Source: Flavobacteriaceae bacterium | GTDB lineage: Bacteria; Bacteroidota; Bacteroidia; Flavobacteriales; Flavobacteriaceae | Assembly (NCBI GenBank): GCA_024763245.1 | Contig: JANTFW010000005.1 | Location: 1 to 57,668 of the forward strand | Length of the DNA: 57,668 nt | Direction: 5' to 3' | Shown: piece after piece, positions 17,410-26,330 of the stretch | How the letters are laid out: the number at the start of each line of letters is the position of its first letter | Numbering within the stretch: the stretch's first letter is position 1 | Notes under the pieces: model-generated | Databases searched by the model: none | What the model was told of the DNA's origin: nothing | The model's input: only the letters and a program-made list of their open reading frames with translations | Program-made: the position numbers and the translations under genes

Positions 17410-19533
17410 CTATTTTACTAATGAAAGCTGAATTCTTTTTCTTTTGATATCGATATCTAACACTTTGACTTGAATCTGTTGGTGTAAGTGTACTATTTCA
17501 TTGGGATCTTTAACAAAAGAATCAGATAGATTAGAGATATGAATCAAGCCACTTTCTTTAATTCCAAGCGCCACAAAACAACCAAAATTGGTAATATTGT
17601 TCACTATACCGGGTAAAATCATTCCTGTTCTTAAATCAGAAATATCTTTTACAGCAGCATCAAATTCAAACACTTTTGCTTTCTTCCTTGGATCTAAACC
17701 GGGTTTTAGTAATTCTTTTTTAATATCAGTAAGTGTGGGTAAACCCACCGTATCGCTTACAAAACTTGAAAGTACTATTTTTTCAATTTTTTCTTTATTT
17801 CCAATTAAATCGGCAATACCGCATTGTAGTTGTTTAGCCATTTGGGTTACAATGGAGTAACTTTCCGGATGAACCGCCGAGTCGTCAAGTGGATTTACAC
17901 CGCCTTTTATGCGTAAAAAACCGGCACTCTGTTCAAAAGATTTAGCACCTAAACGGGGTACTTTTTTTAAAGATTCACGTGATGGAAAGGTACCTTCTTG
18001 ATCTCGGTATGCTATAATACTATCGGCTAATTTTTCACCAATTCCTGAAACGGCTGTTAACAGGGGTTTACTGGCTGTATTGATATTGACACCTACCAAA
18101 TTAACACAGTTAGAAACTACCTGATCTAAAGCGTCTTTTAATTTTGTTTGATCAAGATCGTGTTGGTATTGTCCCACACCTATGGATTTGGGATCAATTT
18201 TAACCAATTCGGCAAGAGGATCTTGTAAACGTCTACCAATGGAGATAGCCCCTCTTACGGTTATATCATAATTAGGAAATTCTTCTCGGGCAATTTTAGA
18301 AGCAGAATAAATAGAAGCCCCCGCCTCACTGACTACAAATACTTGAATATCACGGTCAAATCGAATACGTTTAATCAGTTGTTCGGTTTCTCTAGAAGCG
18401 GTACCGTCACCTATGGCAATAGCTTCAATTTTATAGGCATTGACCAAAGACCGGATTTTTTTGATAGCCAGACCACTATCATTTTGGGGTGGATGTGGAT
18501 AAATGGTTTCATTATATTTAAAATTACCTTGACGGTCTAGGCAAACCACTTTGCAACCGGTTCTAAAACCGGGATCTATAGCCAAAACATTTTTTTCGCC
18601 AAGAGGCGCTCCCAAAAGTAATTGTTTTAAGTTTTTTGCAAAAACAGAAATGGCCGTATCAGAAGCTTTTTCTTTAGCATTTTGTAAGGCTTCATTAGAT
18701 AATGCCGGTTGTAATAATCTTTTGTAGGCATCTTCAATAAAAGTATGTAGGTAAGAAGCAGTAGTAGAATTAAGCTTTATAATCCGATGGCTGATAGTAC
18801 GCAAGGCGTCGTCTTTATCTATACTTACTTTAACGCGTACTACACCTTCTTTTTCGGCTCTTAATATAGCTAATAATCGATGAGAAGGACATCGGCTAAG
18901 AGGCTCTGACCAATCAAAATAATCTTTAAATTTTTGTGCTTTTTCTTCAGTAACTTTTGTTTTGATGACCTTTGAGGAAATAATAGCATTTCTCTTATAA
19001 AGAGTACGCAATTTATGGCGAACACCAATATTTTCATTAATCCATTCTGCACAGATAAAACCGGCTCCCTCAAGGGCTTCATCTTCATTTTGAATAGTGT
19101 TGTTTATATAATTAGAGGCAATATATTCAATGGTGTCGGTACGTTGTGCCATTAGCATTTTTGCAAGTGGCTCCAAACCGTTTTTACGTGCAATTTCTGC
19201 TTTGGTTTTTCTTTTTTTCTTGTAAGGTAGATACCGGTCTTCCAGTTCTTGTAAATTCTGGATATTTATTATTTGCTGTTTTAAATTTTCGTTCAAAACA
19301 CCCTGTTCTTCAAGTGCTTTTAGAATACTTTCTTTTCGTTTAGTAAAAGCCTTGTATTCTTTTTCAAATTGAACAATTTTACCGATTGCAACTTCATCTA
19401 AATTACCGGTTTTTTCCTTACGATATCGTGCAATAAACGGAATGGTACAATCTTCTGCCAGTAAAGCTAAGGTGTTTTTAACACTTTGCTTAGGCAATTG
19501 AGTTTGTTGGACAATATGGTGAAGTAACTGCAT
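17410..19533 (-). CDS. tex: Tex family RNA-binding transcription accessory protein
   Basis: 707 residues, slightly shorter than the usual 720-780. The N-terminal helical domain (IPFIARYRKEKTGNLDEVAI) is diagnostic. The YqgF-type RNase-H-like domain is in NVLAIDPGFRTGCKVV. A helix-hairpin-helix region follows (LLTAVSGIGEKLADSIIAYR, then LKKVPRLGAKSFEQSAGFLR), and a C-terminal S1 RNA-binding domain covers about residues 625-705 (GMILPGIVNNITNFGCFVAL, then GLIHISNLSDSF). Tex is a cytoplasmic nucleic-acid-binding protein implicated in transcription. It is first in its block and is followed by the 55-residue protein. Confidence 0.95.
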   Translation of the reverse strand: MQLLHHIVQQTQLPKQSVKNTLALLAEDCTIPFIARYRKEKTGNLDEVAIGKIVQFEKEYKAFTKRKESILKALEEQGVLNENLKQQIINIQNLQELEDRYLPYKKKRKTKAEIARKNGLEPLAKMLMAQRTDTIEYIASNYINNTIQNEDEALEGAGFICAEWINENIGVRHKLRTLYKRNAIISSKVIKTKVTEEKAQKFKDYFDWSEPLSRCPSHRLLAILRAEKEGVVRVKVSIDKDDALRTISHRIIKLNSTTASYLHTFIEDAYKRLLQPALSNEALQNAKEKASDTAISVFAKNLKQLLLGAPLGEKNVLAIDPGFRTGCKVVCLDRQGNFKYNETIYPHPPQNDSGLAIKKIRSLVNAYKIEAIAIGDGTASRETEQLIKRIRFDRDIQVFVVSEAGASIYSASKIAREEFPNYDITVRGAISIGRRLQDPLAELVKIDPKSIGVGQYQHDLDQTKLKDALDQVVSNCVNLVGVNINTASKPLLTAVSGIGEKLADSIIAYRDQEGTFPSRESLKKVPRLGAKSFEQSAGFLRIKGGVNPLDDSAVHPESYSIVTQMAKQLQCGIADLIGNKEKIEKIVLSSFVSDTVGLPTLTDIKKELLKPGLDPRKKAKVFEFDAAVKDISDLRTGMILPGIVNNITNFGCFVALGIKESGLIHISNLSDSFVKDPNEIVHLHQQIQVKVLDIDIKRKRIQLSLVK

Positions 19534-19881
19534 ATATTTTGTTTGATATTGGGATGTAAAAATACGGTATTTCTTGATTTATTTTTACCTTAGAAAAAAT
19601 TAATAATCCCTCGTATCAAGTGTTATTAGTAGTGAGATAATTCCCTCCCGCTTTCCCGTGCTGAGCTTGTCGAAGTATAGCTGGTGGTATTAATAAATTA
19701 TTACTTTTTTCATAAGGTACAATCTCGAGATAGTGTAGTAACCCATATGCGTTATTACCCTTATATATTTACCATAATGGTTTTAAACTTAGAGATTCAA
19801 ATGTCCAATTTTTCGTATTGCCATCGTTACCAGCGAGGGTAATGATAAAAATATGTATTTTTGTGGTCTAAATATTTAGAT
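19534..19881. other. Long divergent intergenic region between tex and the M13 peptidase gene
   Basis: About 350 bp without a supported gene. It contains a 20-base segment (19658-19677) with the TGAGCTTGTCGAAG core found in dispersed repeats of many bacteria. Near its 3' end is the -7 type element TATTTTTG at 19856-19863, which fits the M13 gene. I see no tRNA, structured RNA or coding stretch. Confidence 0.5.
19856..19863 (+). promoter_or_regulatory. Flavobacterial -7 element (TATTTTTG) of the M13 peptidase gene
   Basis: TATTTTTG matches the TAnnTTTG consensus and ends 18 bp before the ATG at 19882. No clear TTG was found at the expected spacing, so this is tentative. Confidence 0.4.
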
Positions 19882-21930
19882 ATGAAAATAGTAAGCATTT
19901 TAGCACTATTGGTACTTGTTGTTTTTTCGTGTACAACAAAACCATTGGAATCTAAACGAAACGCAATCGGATTAAATCTTATGTTAATGGATACAACTGT
20001 AAAACCCCAAGATGATTTTTATAATTATGTTAACGGACAATGGATGAAAGAGGCAATAATTCCTGCAGATAGATCACGCTGGGGTAGTTTTGATGAATTA
20101 CGAAAAAATACAGATTTAAACACGTTACAACTATTGGATAAAGCTATTAAATCAGAGGGCTATGCAAAAGGTACAGATCAACGAAAAGCTATTGATTATT
20201 ATGCCTCTATTTTAGATACCCTTGCTAGGACCGAAGCAGGCATACGTCCTGTTAAACCTTATTTAGATGAGATTAATACCTTGCAATCTAAACAAGAGGT
20301 GTTGGATTTTATGGCCAAATACGAACCACTTTTAAGCTCGCCCTTTTTTGGTGTTGCCGTTCATGCTGATATGAAAAATAGTAACAAAAACGTATTGTAT
20401 ATCTTTCCGGCAGGATCCGGTTTGCCCGACAGAGACTATTATGTCGCTACAGATCCTGATTCTGAAAAAATTAGAGAACAATATAAGGAACATATTTCCA
20501 GAATGTTTCATTTTATTACTGATGACGCACAAGTGATTACACGTATACAAAATAATGTTATTGCCATTGAAACCCAGTTAGCCCATGCCAAATTAACCAA
20601 AGAAGAAAGGCGTAAGCCCGAAAACACGTATAATCCGATGGGAGTTCTTGAATTACAAAAATCGCTCCCGAATATTACGCTTACCAAATACCTTAAAACC
20701 TTGCGTATTGATGTGGATACTTTAATCAATTCGCAACCAAAGTACTTGCAAACCGTAGATACTATTTTTAAGGAAAATAGTCTAGAACAAATTAAAGACT
20801 ATCTTACTTGGACGGTTTTTAGAGGAGCAGCCGGTAGGTTGAGTCCTGAAATTTCTGATGCCAATTGGGTGTTTTATGGAAAAACGCTAGACGGACAGAA
20901 AGAAAGACGTCCTTTAACAGAACGCGCTTTAGCTACTATAAATTGGTCTATTGGAGAAGCTGTCGGTAAACTTTATGTCGAAAAAATGTTTCCTCCTAAA
21001 GCCAAGGAAAAAGCCAAAGAAATGGTCAGCTATTTGCAAAAAGCCTATCAACAACGTATTGATCAATTACCTTGGATGAGTGACGAAACTAAGGCTAAGG
21101 CCAAAGAAAAAGTAGCAGGTTTACAGATTAAAATAGGGTATCCCGATACGTGGAAAGATTATAGTAAATTACAAATAAAAGACACAAAAGAGGGGGGAAG
21201 TTATTTTGAAAATGCTATAAATGTAAGTCGTTGGCACTTTAACGAGCAATTAGGAAAATTAAAGAAACCCGTTGATAAGACAGAGTGGGGTATGGCACCT
21301 CAAATAGTCAATGCCTATTATAACCCCTCTTATAATGAAATCGTATTTCCGGCTGCTATTTTACAGCCTCCATTTTATGATTATAGAGCAGATGAAGCCG
21401 TAAATTACGGAGGTATGGGCGCTGTTATTGGACATGAAATTTCCCATGGATTTGACGATCAGGGTGCTAAATTTAATGCAGAAGGTAATTTTGAAAATTG
21501 GTGGACCCAAGATGATTTTGCCGCATTTAATATTTTGGGTAAAAAATTAGCCGATCAGTTTTCTGCCCTAGAAGTCTTACCGAGTGTTTTTGTTAATGGC
21601 GAATATACGCTTGGTGAAAACATAGGAGATTTAGGAGGTGTTAACGCCGCTTTTACGGCTTTAGAACTCTATTATAAAGATCATGAAAAACCGGGTAAAA
21701 TTCAAGGTTTTACACCTGAGCAACGCTACTTTATGTCATGGGCAACCATCTGGAGAACTAAATCCAGAGATGAGGCTCTAAAAAAACAGATAAAGACCGA
21801 TCCACATGCACCGGGTCAAGTTCGTGCTACGCAACCTTTAAAAAATGTAGATGCTTTTTATGAGGCATTTACCATTAAAGAAGGCGATGGAATGTTTATG
21901 GATTCAAAGGAACGGGTTAAAATTTGGTAG
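19882..21930 (+). CDS. M13 family metallopeptidase (neprilysin/PepO type), lipoprotein
   Basis: About 682 residues from the ATG at 19882, which gives a lipoprotein signal (MKIVSILALLVLVVFSC, Cys17). The TTG at 19861 is too far upstream to give a usable signal. The zinc motif is in AVIGHEISHGFDDQGA (HExxH), with the third ligand Glu in LGENIGDLGGVNAAF. NAYYNPSYNEIVFPAAIL is the substrate-binding N-A-Y-Y motif. It degrades peptides in the periplasm or at the envelope. The HxPGQVR-type ending (DPHAPGQVRATQPL) is present. It converges with the thioredoxin gene. Confidence 0.94.
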   Translation: MKIVSILALLVLVVFSCTTKPLESKRNAIGLNLMLMDTTVKPQDDFYNYVNGQWMKEAIIPADRSRWGSFDELRKNTDLNTLQLLDKAIKSEGYAKGTDQRKAIDYYASILDTLARTEAGIRPVKPYLDEINTLQSKQEVLDFMAKYEPLLSSPFFGVAVHADMKNSNKNVLYIFPAGSGLPDRDYYVATDPDSEKIREQYKEHISRMFHFITDDAQVITRIQNNVIAIETQLAHAKLTKEERRKPENTYNPMGVLELQKSLPNITLTKYLKTLRIDVDTLINSQPKYLQTVDTIFKENSLEQIKDYLTWTVFRGAAGRLSPEISDANWVFYGKTLDGQKERRPLTERALATINWSIGEAVGKLYVEKMFPPKAKEKAKEMVSYLQKAYQQRIDQLPWMSDETKAKAKEKVAGLQIKIGYPDTWKDYSKLQIKDTKEGGSYFENAINVSRWHFNEQLGKLKKPVDKTEWGMAPQIVNAYYNPSYNEIVFPAAILQPPFYDYRADEAVNYGGMGAVIGHEISHGFDDQGAKFNAEGNFENWWTQDDFAAFNILGKKLADQFSALEVLPSVFVNGEYTLGENIGDLGGVNAAFTALELYYKDHEKPGKIQGFTPEQRYFMSWATIWRTKSRDEALKKQIKTDPHAPGQVRATQPLKNVDAFYEAFTIKEGDGMFMDSKERVKIW

Positions 21931-21945
21931 ATTTATTCGCTGCTT

Positions 21946-22320
21946 TTATTTCCAAGGCAGTTTAATATAGGTGGTTACCTCTTTAGTTGCTGCTGTTTCT
22001 TTGCTATACGTTAAAAGGGGTTCTAAACGCTTAAGAATCTTCTTTTGCGAGAGAACACCTGTCTTTTTGTTGACAAGTTTTCCATGAACAAAAAAGAAAA
22101 GGCTGGGGACACCCAATATTTTGTAGCGTTTCGCAATGTCTAAATTTTCAACGGCATTAAGCTGGTAAAAGTCAAATCGGTCATTATTCTCAAGTGCGGT
22201 TTTTATAAAAATAGGGTGTAGTTGCTTGCAATGTGGACAGCTGTCTGTATACACTTCAACCACAACAGGCTTTGTGCTTTTTAAGACCTTTTGCTCAAAA
22301 TTTTGACTTGTAATATTCAT
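21946..22320 (-). CDS. Thioredoxin family protein
   Basis: 124 residues in a thioredoxin fold. The redox pair is CPHC (VEVYTDSCPHCKQLHPIF) instead of WCGPC, and the cis-proline is in YKILGVPSLFFFVHG. There is no clear signal peptide, so it is cytoplasmic. The CPHC pair recalls glutaredoxin and DsbA-like active sites more than thioredoxin, so its redox potential could differ. Four bases separate it from the upstream hydrolase gene, indicating one transcript. Confidence 0.8.
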   Translation of the reverse strand: MNITSQNFEQKVLKSTKPVVVEVYTDSCPHCKQLHPIFIKTALENNDRFDFYQLNAVENLDIAKRYKILGVPSLFFFVHGKLVNKKTGVLSQKKILKRLEPLLTYSKETAATKEVTTYIKLPWK

Positions 22321-22324
22321 ATAC

Positions 22325-23083
22325 TTACTTCTTTAATTGGTTTAGAAATTGAATAACCGCTTGCCAGTACTCCGGATTAGAATCATTATCGGACCAAAGT
22401 GCTTTTGACCCGTGTTTACCTTTATCTTTGGGCAAAAAGAAATACTTTTTTGAAGGAATTGTATCATAAATCGCACGCCAATTACCGTGTTCATCTTTGG
22501 CTGATGTAATAAATACGGGACAGCTTATTCTATGGGCATAGTAGGCAATAGATTTATCCTTAATACTAAAGTATTCTCCCGGCGAAAAGCTCAAAGCACC
22601 AACAATATGCGTAGGATATTTCTGTGCCAGATAAAAAATAAGTGCCGAGGAGTAGGAACTACCCCAAATAATAATACGCTCCGATTGTAAAATATGTTCG
22701 GCATAGCTAATAGCCGCTTCTAAATCGGGTAAGGCATCCAGATAATTGGTAGGAAGCCCTTTAGAAACAGCTTCTTTGTGGGTTTGGTTTATTACATTAT
22801 GAATCCCTTTCCCTGAGCGTTGATCAATGGCCAGGCAGTTATACCCTAAATTGTTGAGTTTTGGTGCTATGCTTCTATATTCGCCTCTACTAAATCTAGC
22901 TTGATGAAAAAGTATAAGTAAGGGTGCATCTTTGAGCTGATTGAAATATAAATCTGCCGTAATAGTAATACTGTCTAAAGACTTAAACTGGATAACTTTA
23001 TACGCTTTCTTGCTGTCATTTTGTGAAAGAATGCTAAGGCTATTTACCGTTATAAACAAGAGAAGCAAAATATTTTTTTTCAT
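22325..23083 (-). CDS. Exported alpha/beta hydrolase (dienelactone-hydrolase-like)
   Basis: About 252 residues from the ATG at 23083, chosen because it starts the signal peptide MKKNILLLLFITVNSLSILSQ. The nucleophile is in IIWGSSYSSALIFYLAQ (GxSxS). A KDEHGNWRAIYD acid region and a GKHGSKALW His segment complete the triad. The FHQARFSRGEYRSIAPKL region is typical of dienelactone-hydrolase-like esterases. It acts outside the cytoplasm and its substrate is unknown. It is followed by thioredoxin after 4 bp. Confidence 0.78.
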   Translation of the reverse strand: MKKNILLLLFITVNSLSILSQNDSKKAYKVIQFKSLDSITITADLYFNQLKDAPLLILFHQARFSRGEYRSIAPKLNNLGYNCLAIDQRSGKGIHNVINQTHKEAVSKGLPTNYLDALPDLEAAISYAEHILQSERIIIWGSSYSSALIFYLAQKYPTHIVGALSFSPGEYFSIKDKSIAYYAHRISCPVFITSAKDEHGNWRAIYDTIPSKKYFFLPKDKGKHGSKALWSDNDSNPEYWQAVIQFLNQLKK

Positions 23084-23261
23084 CTGTACTAGTTTTATAG
23101 GGTCTAAGTCGTGCAAATATCGTAAAACTTACGCGCTTAAGCCGTATTATTTCTAGCTAGCCCAAGTTTGAACAGATAATATTTTAAAATAGCATAATAT
23201 ACAATTATAGATACTGTTGTAGAAAAAAGTAGCAAAAAGTGTGGGATATCTTTTGCAAATA

Positions 23262-23295
23262 AAAGCTTGCCCAATAAAAGTATCGGACAAGCTTT
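23262..23295 (-). terminator. Rho-independent terminator after htpG
   Basis: The inverted repeat AAAGCTTGCCC / GGACAAGCTTT (10 of 11 paired, 12-base loop) is followed on the minus strand by TTTTATTTG. It lies 29 bp past the htpG stop. Confidence 0.72.
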
Positions 23296-23324
23296 AAGTA
23301 TCTTGATTATAGAAGACTGTTGAT

Positions 23325-25199
23325 TTATTTCATCAAATCATAACTTCGCTTGATAAAATCGGTCATCTCTTTACCGGTCAAAAGGTTCTGAGATAATTTG
23401 GCTAAATCTAAGGCTTGATTGACGTACTTCTCTTTGTTTTTCTTGGCTTTTAGAATCTTATCCATCAAAGGATTGTTTGTATTGACAATTAAGTTATACG
23501 CATCCGGAAGATTGCCCATTCCCATCATACCCCCGCCGGTTTGGCTCATTTCTTTATAGCGACGCATAAATTCAGGCTGTGTAATGATAAACGGATTTTC
23601 GCTAGAATCTAACGCTTCCATTTGTACGGTATAGGTTTCTGAAGGTACAACATCTTTAATGATGGTTTCTAGCTTAGATTTCTCGTCATCGGATAACTTA
23701 GATATTTTAGTATCTTCTTTTTTGATTAAATTATCAATAAAATCAGCATCTACACGAGCAAATTTTAATTTTTCATTTTCCGATTCCAATTTTTGAATGA
23801 GATGTGAAACTATGGGTGAATCAAGTAGTAACACTTCATAACCCTTAGTCTTTGCCGTTTCAATATAACTGTGTTGCTTTTCTTTATCGGATGCATAGAG
23901 CACGATAAGATTACCCTCTTTATCTGTTTGAAGATCCTTAATTTTATCTTTTAGTTCATCCATTGTATAGAAAGTGTCATCTACCGTAGGGTAAAGGGCA
24001 AAATTCTGCGCTTTTTTAAAGAATTTTTCTTCGGATAACATACCATATTCGATAATAATCTTGATATCCTCCCATTTCTTCTCAAAGTCCTTACGATCCT
24101 TTTTAAAGATACTAATAAGTTTATCGGCTACTTTTTTAGTAATGTAGCCGGATATTTTTTTGACGGCAGCATCCGATTGCAGATAGCTTCTGGATACATT
24201 CAAGGGAATATCCGGAGAGTCTATGACACCACGCAACATCTGCAAGAAATCAGGGACAATACCTTCTACATTATCTGTGACAAATACCTGATTTTGATAC
24301 AGTTGGATTCGGTCTTTCTGAATATCGATGTTTCTAGTTATTTTAGGAAAATAAAGAATACCGGTTAAGTGGAACGGATAATCTACATTCAAATGAATGT
24401 GAAATAAAGGTTCCTCAAACTGCATAGGATATAATTCACGATAAAAAGATTGGTAATCTTCATCTTTTAACTTGGCAGGTTTTTTAGTCCAAGCCGGATT
24501 AGGATTATTGATAATATTATCAACAACAATCTTTTCTTCTTTAGCATCTTCACCTTCGCCTTCTGTTTTGGTTTCTTCACGTGTTCCAAATTTAATTGGA
24601 ATAGGCATAAACCTATTGTATTTGGTCAATAATTCTGTAATTCTTTGCTCTTCTAAAAACTCTTCCGAGTCTTTGTCTATATGTAAAATAATTTCGGTGC
24701 CACGATCTTTTTTATCACTTTTTTTGATAGTGTAATTCGGGCTACCGTCACATTGCCAGTGTACGGCTTGACTTCCTTTTTTAAAGGATTTTGTGATTAT
24801 TTCGACATTATCGGATACCATAAACGAAGAGTAGAATCCTAGACCAAAATGACCTATAATACCACTATCTTCAATCTTATCTTTGTATTTTTCAACAAAT
24901 TCTTCTGCACCGGAAAAAGCAATTTCATTAATGTATTTTTTTATTTCTTCTTCGGTCATCCCAATACCCTGATCAATAATATGTAGTGTTTTTTTCTTTT
25001 TATCGATTTTTACCTCAATAATTGGAGCGCCATATTCGCCTTTAGCTTCCCCAATACTAAATAAATGTTTTAATTTTAGGGTAGCGTCTGTTGCATTTGA
25101 TATTAATTCACGTAAGAAAATTTCGTGATCTGAGTATAAAAACCTCTTGATGATTGGGAAAATATTTTCCGTTGAAATATTGATAGTTCCTTTTGACAT
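23325..25199 (-). CDS. htpG: Molecular chaperone HtpG (Hsp90)
   Basis: 624 residues, the normal bacterial Hsp90 length. The N-terminal ATPase domain has HEIFLRELISNATDATLKL, IIDQGIGMTEEEI and IGHFGLGFYSSFMVS. The middle domain has FPKITRNIDIQKDRIQLY (the catalytic Arg loop region is near SRSYLQSDAAVKKI). A helical C-terminal dimer domain follows. A charged linker with acidic Lys/Glu repeats (REETKTEGEGEDAKEEKIV) is present, as in many Bacteroidota. It is single-gene and ends at a terminator. Confidence 0.97.
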   Translation of the reverse strand: MSKGTINISTENIFPIIKRFLYSDHEIFLRELISNATDATLKLKHLFSIGEAKGEYGAPIIEVKIDKKKKTLHIIDQGIGMTEEEIKKYINEIAFSGAEEFVEKYKDKIEDSGIIGHFGLGFYSSFMVSDNVEIITKSFKKGSQAVHWQCDGSPNYTIKKSDKKDRGTEIILHIDKDSEEFLEEQRITELLTKYNRFMPIPIKFGTREETKTEGEGEDAKEEKIVVDNIINNPNPAWTKKPAKLKDEDYQSFYRELYPMQFEEPLFHIHLNVDYPFHLTGILYFPKITRNIDIQKDRIQLYQNQVFVTDNVEGIVPDFLQMLRGVIDSPDIPLNVSRSYLQSDAAVKKISGYITKKVADKLISIFKKDRKDFEKKWEDIKIIIEYGMLSEEKFFKKAQNFALYPTVDDTFYTMDELKDKIKDLQTDKEGNLIVLYASDKEKQHSYIETAKTKGYEVLLLDSPIVSHLIQKLESENEKLKFARVDADFIDNLIKKEDTKISKLSDDEKSKLETIIKDVVPSETYTVQMEALDSSENPFIITQPEFMRRYKEMSQTGGGMMGMGNLPDAYNLIVNTNNPLMDKILKAKKNKEKYVNQALDLAKLSQNLLTGKEMTDFIKRSYDLMK

Positions 25200-25513
25200 G
25201 TTATATTATTTTAATTGTTTTGGTGTTAAATAAATTTACAAGCTTTGCTAGTCAAAAAAAATACCAAAGGAATAATAATGACAAGATGACAGTTTTAACC
25301 GTGTCAACATATTTAAATGTATGGTATAGTCTAGGGAAGCTATTTTTATAAGTGCAATTTGTCATTTCTACTGTAGTGCAGAACACAGTAGAGTAAAGTG
25401 GAGAGCTATAAAGTCCTTGTGATTTATTTTGTAGATTTCTCACTCCTGTTGCGTCAGTATTTGATTTATAAATCGAACTAATTAGCACAATTTTCTATCT
25501 TTACTTATTAAAG
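25200..25513. other. Divergent intergenic region containing a decayed repeat
   Basis: About 310 bp. Bases 25361-25455 run GTCATTTCTACTGTAGTGC, then a 'GTGGAGA' core, and end near AGATTTCTCACTCC. This looks like a degraded member of the 'GTCATTTCGACTGAAGTGGAGAAATCT' type intergenic repeat of Flavobacteriaceae. A weak TATCTTTA element lies at 25496-25503, close to the nitroreductase start. No gene is supported; a minus-strand open frame at 25252-25488 is a by-product of the repeat. Confidence 0.45.
25361..25455. repeat. Decayed dispersed repeat, 'GTCATTTCTACTG...AGATTTCTC' type
   Basis: The ends show the inverted logic of the common repeat: a GTCATTTC-like start and an AGATTTCTC end. Only fragments match, so the element is eroded. 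The assignment rests on recall of the repeat family, not on a search. Confidence 0.35.
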
Positions 25514-26209
25514 ATGATGAGTATGAATAAAAAAGTAAAAATAATAAACGGTTATAAGCACCTCCCGTATCAGGTAGCAGAATTATCTAATGAAGAGGCA
25601 TTTGCACAAGCACAATCATTTTTTCGAGTAATGAACAAAAGGCGTTCTGTTAGAAGTTTTTCTTCTAAAGGGGTTCCTTTAGACTTGATAAAAGAATGTA
25701 TACGAACGGCCGGTACTGCACCATCTGGTGCCCATAAACAACCTTGGACGTTTTGTCTGGTAGCCAATAAAACGATCAAACATCAGATAAGAGTTGCTGC
25801 AGAAACCGAAGAACGAAAATCCTATGAAGAACGTATGAGTGCCAGTTGGTTAAAAGATCTGGGGCCTATGGCAACCGATGCGTCAAAACCCTTTTTGGAA
25901 ACAGCGCCCTATTTAGTTGTCGTTTTTAAAAAGTTGTTTGATTATGATGAGCAAGGGAATAAACATCAAAATTACTATGTTAATGAGTCAGTAGGTATTG
26001 CCGTAGGGATGTTAATAGCGGCTATACAAAATGCAGGATTAGTTACATTAACCCATACACCAAGCCCGATGCGTTTTCTTGAAAAAATCTTAAAAAGACC
26101 TGATAATGAACGCGCTTTTCTACTTTTACCCATTGGATACCCAGCTTCGGATTGTTATGTACCGGATCTAAAAAGAAAAAGATGGGATGAAATGGCTGAG
26201 GTTTACTAA
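25514..26209 (+). CDS. Nitroreductase family protein
   Basis: 231 residues. The FMN-binding nitroreductase core is visible: NKRRSVRSFSSKGVPLDLIK with the conserved RRS-x-R, then AGTAPSGAHKQPWTFCLVAN, and later NESVGIAVGMLIAAIQNAGL and TPSPMRFLEKIL. The layout resembles the iodotyrosine deiodinase-like subgroup, in which a longer insert carries a substrate lid (EERKSYEERMSASWLKDLG). The true substrate is unknown. Two ATG codons lie at the start (25514 and 25517). Confidence 0.87.
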   Translation: MMSMNKKVKIINGYKHLPYQVAELSNEEAFAQAQSFFRVMNKRRSVRSFSSKGVPLDLIKECIRTAGTAPSGAHKQPWTFCLVANKTIKHQIRVAAETEERKSYEERMSASWLKDLGPMATDASKPFLETAPYLVVVFKKLFDYDEQGNKHQNYYVNESVGIAVGMLIAAIQNAGLVTLTHTPSPMRFLEKILKRPDNERAFLLLPIGYPASDCYVPDLKRKRWDEMAEVY

Positions 26210-26262
26210 ACGTGTTAGCCTATCAAAATTTATTATTCATAGCATAATTTTTTTTATTTTCT

Positions 26263-26270
26263 TATCTTTG
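26263..26270 (+). promoter_or_regulatory. Flavobacterial -7 element (TATCTTTG) upstream of fabH
   Basis: TATCTTTG matches the TAnnTTTG consensus 60 bp upstream of the fabH start. The TTG part was not clear. Confidence 0.45.
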
Positions 26271-26330
26271 GAAACTGAAAGATTTTTTTCAGTAGTTACA
26301 AGATTTTTATAACCAATAATTAAATACTAT

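Noticed and set aside
25252-25488. 78-residue minus-strand open frame between htpG and the nitroreductase gene
   Set aside because: It coincides with the decayed repeat and has no family resemblance. It is read as a by-product of the repeat.
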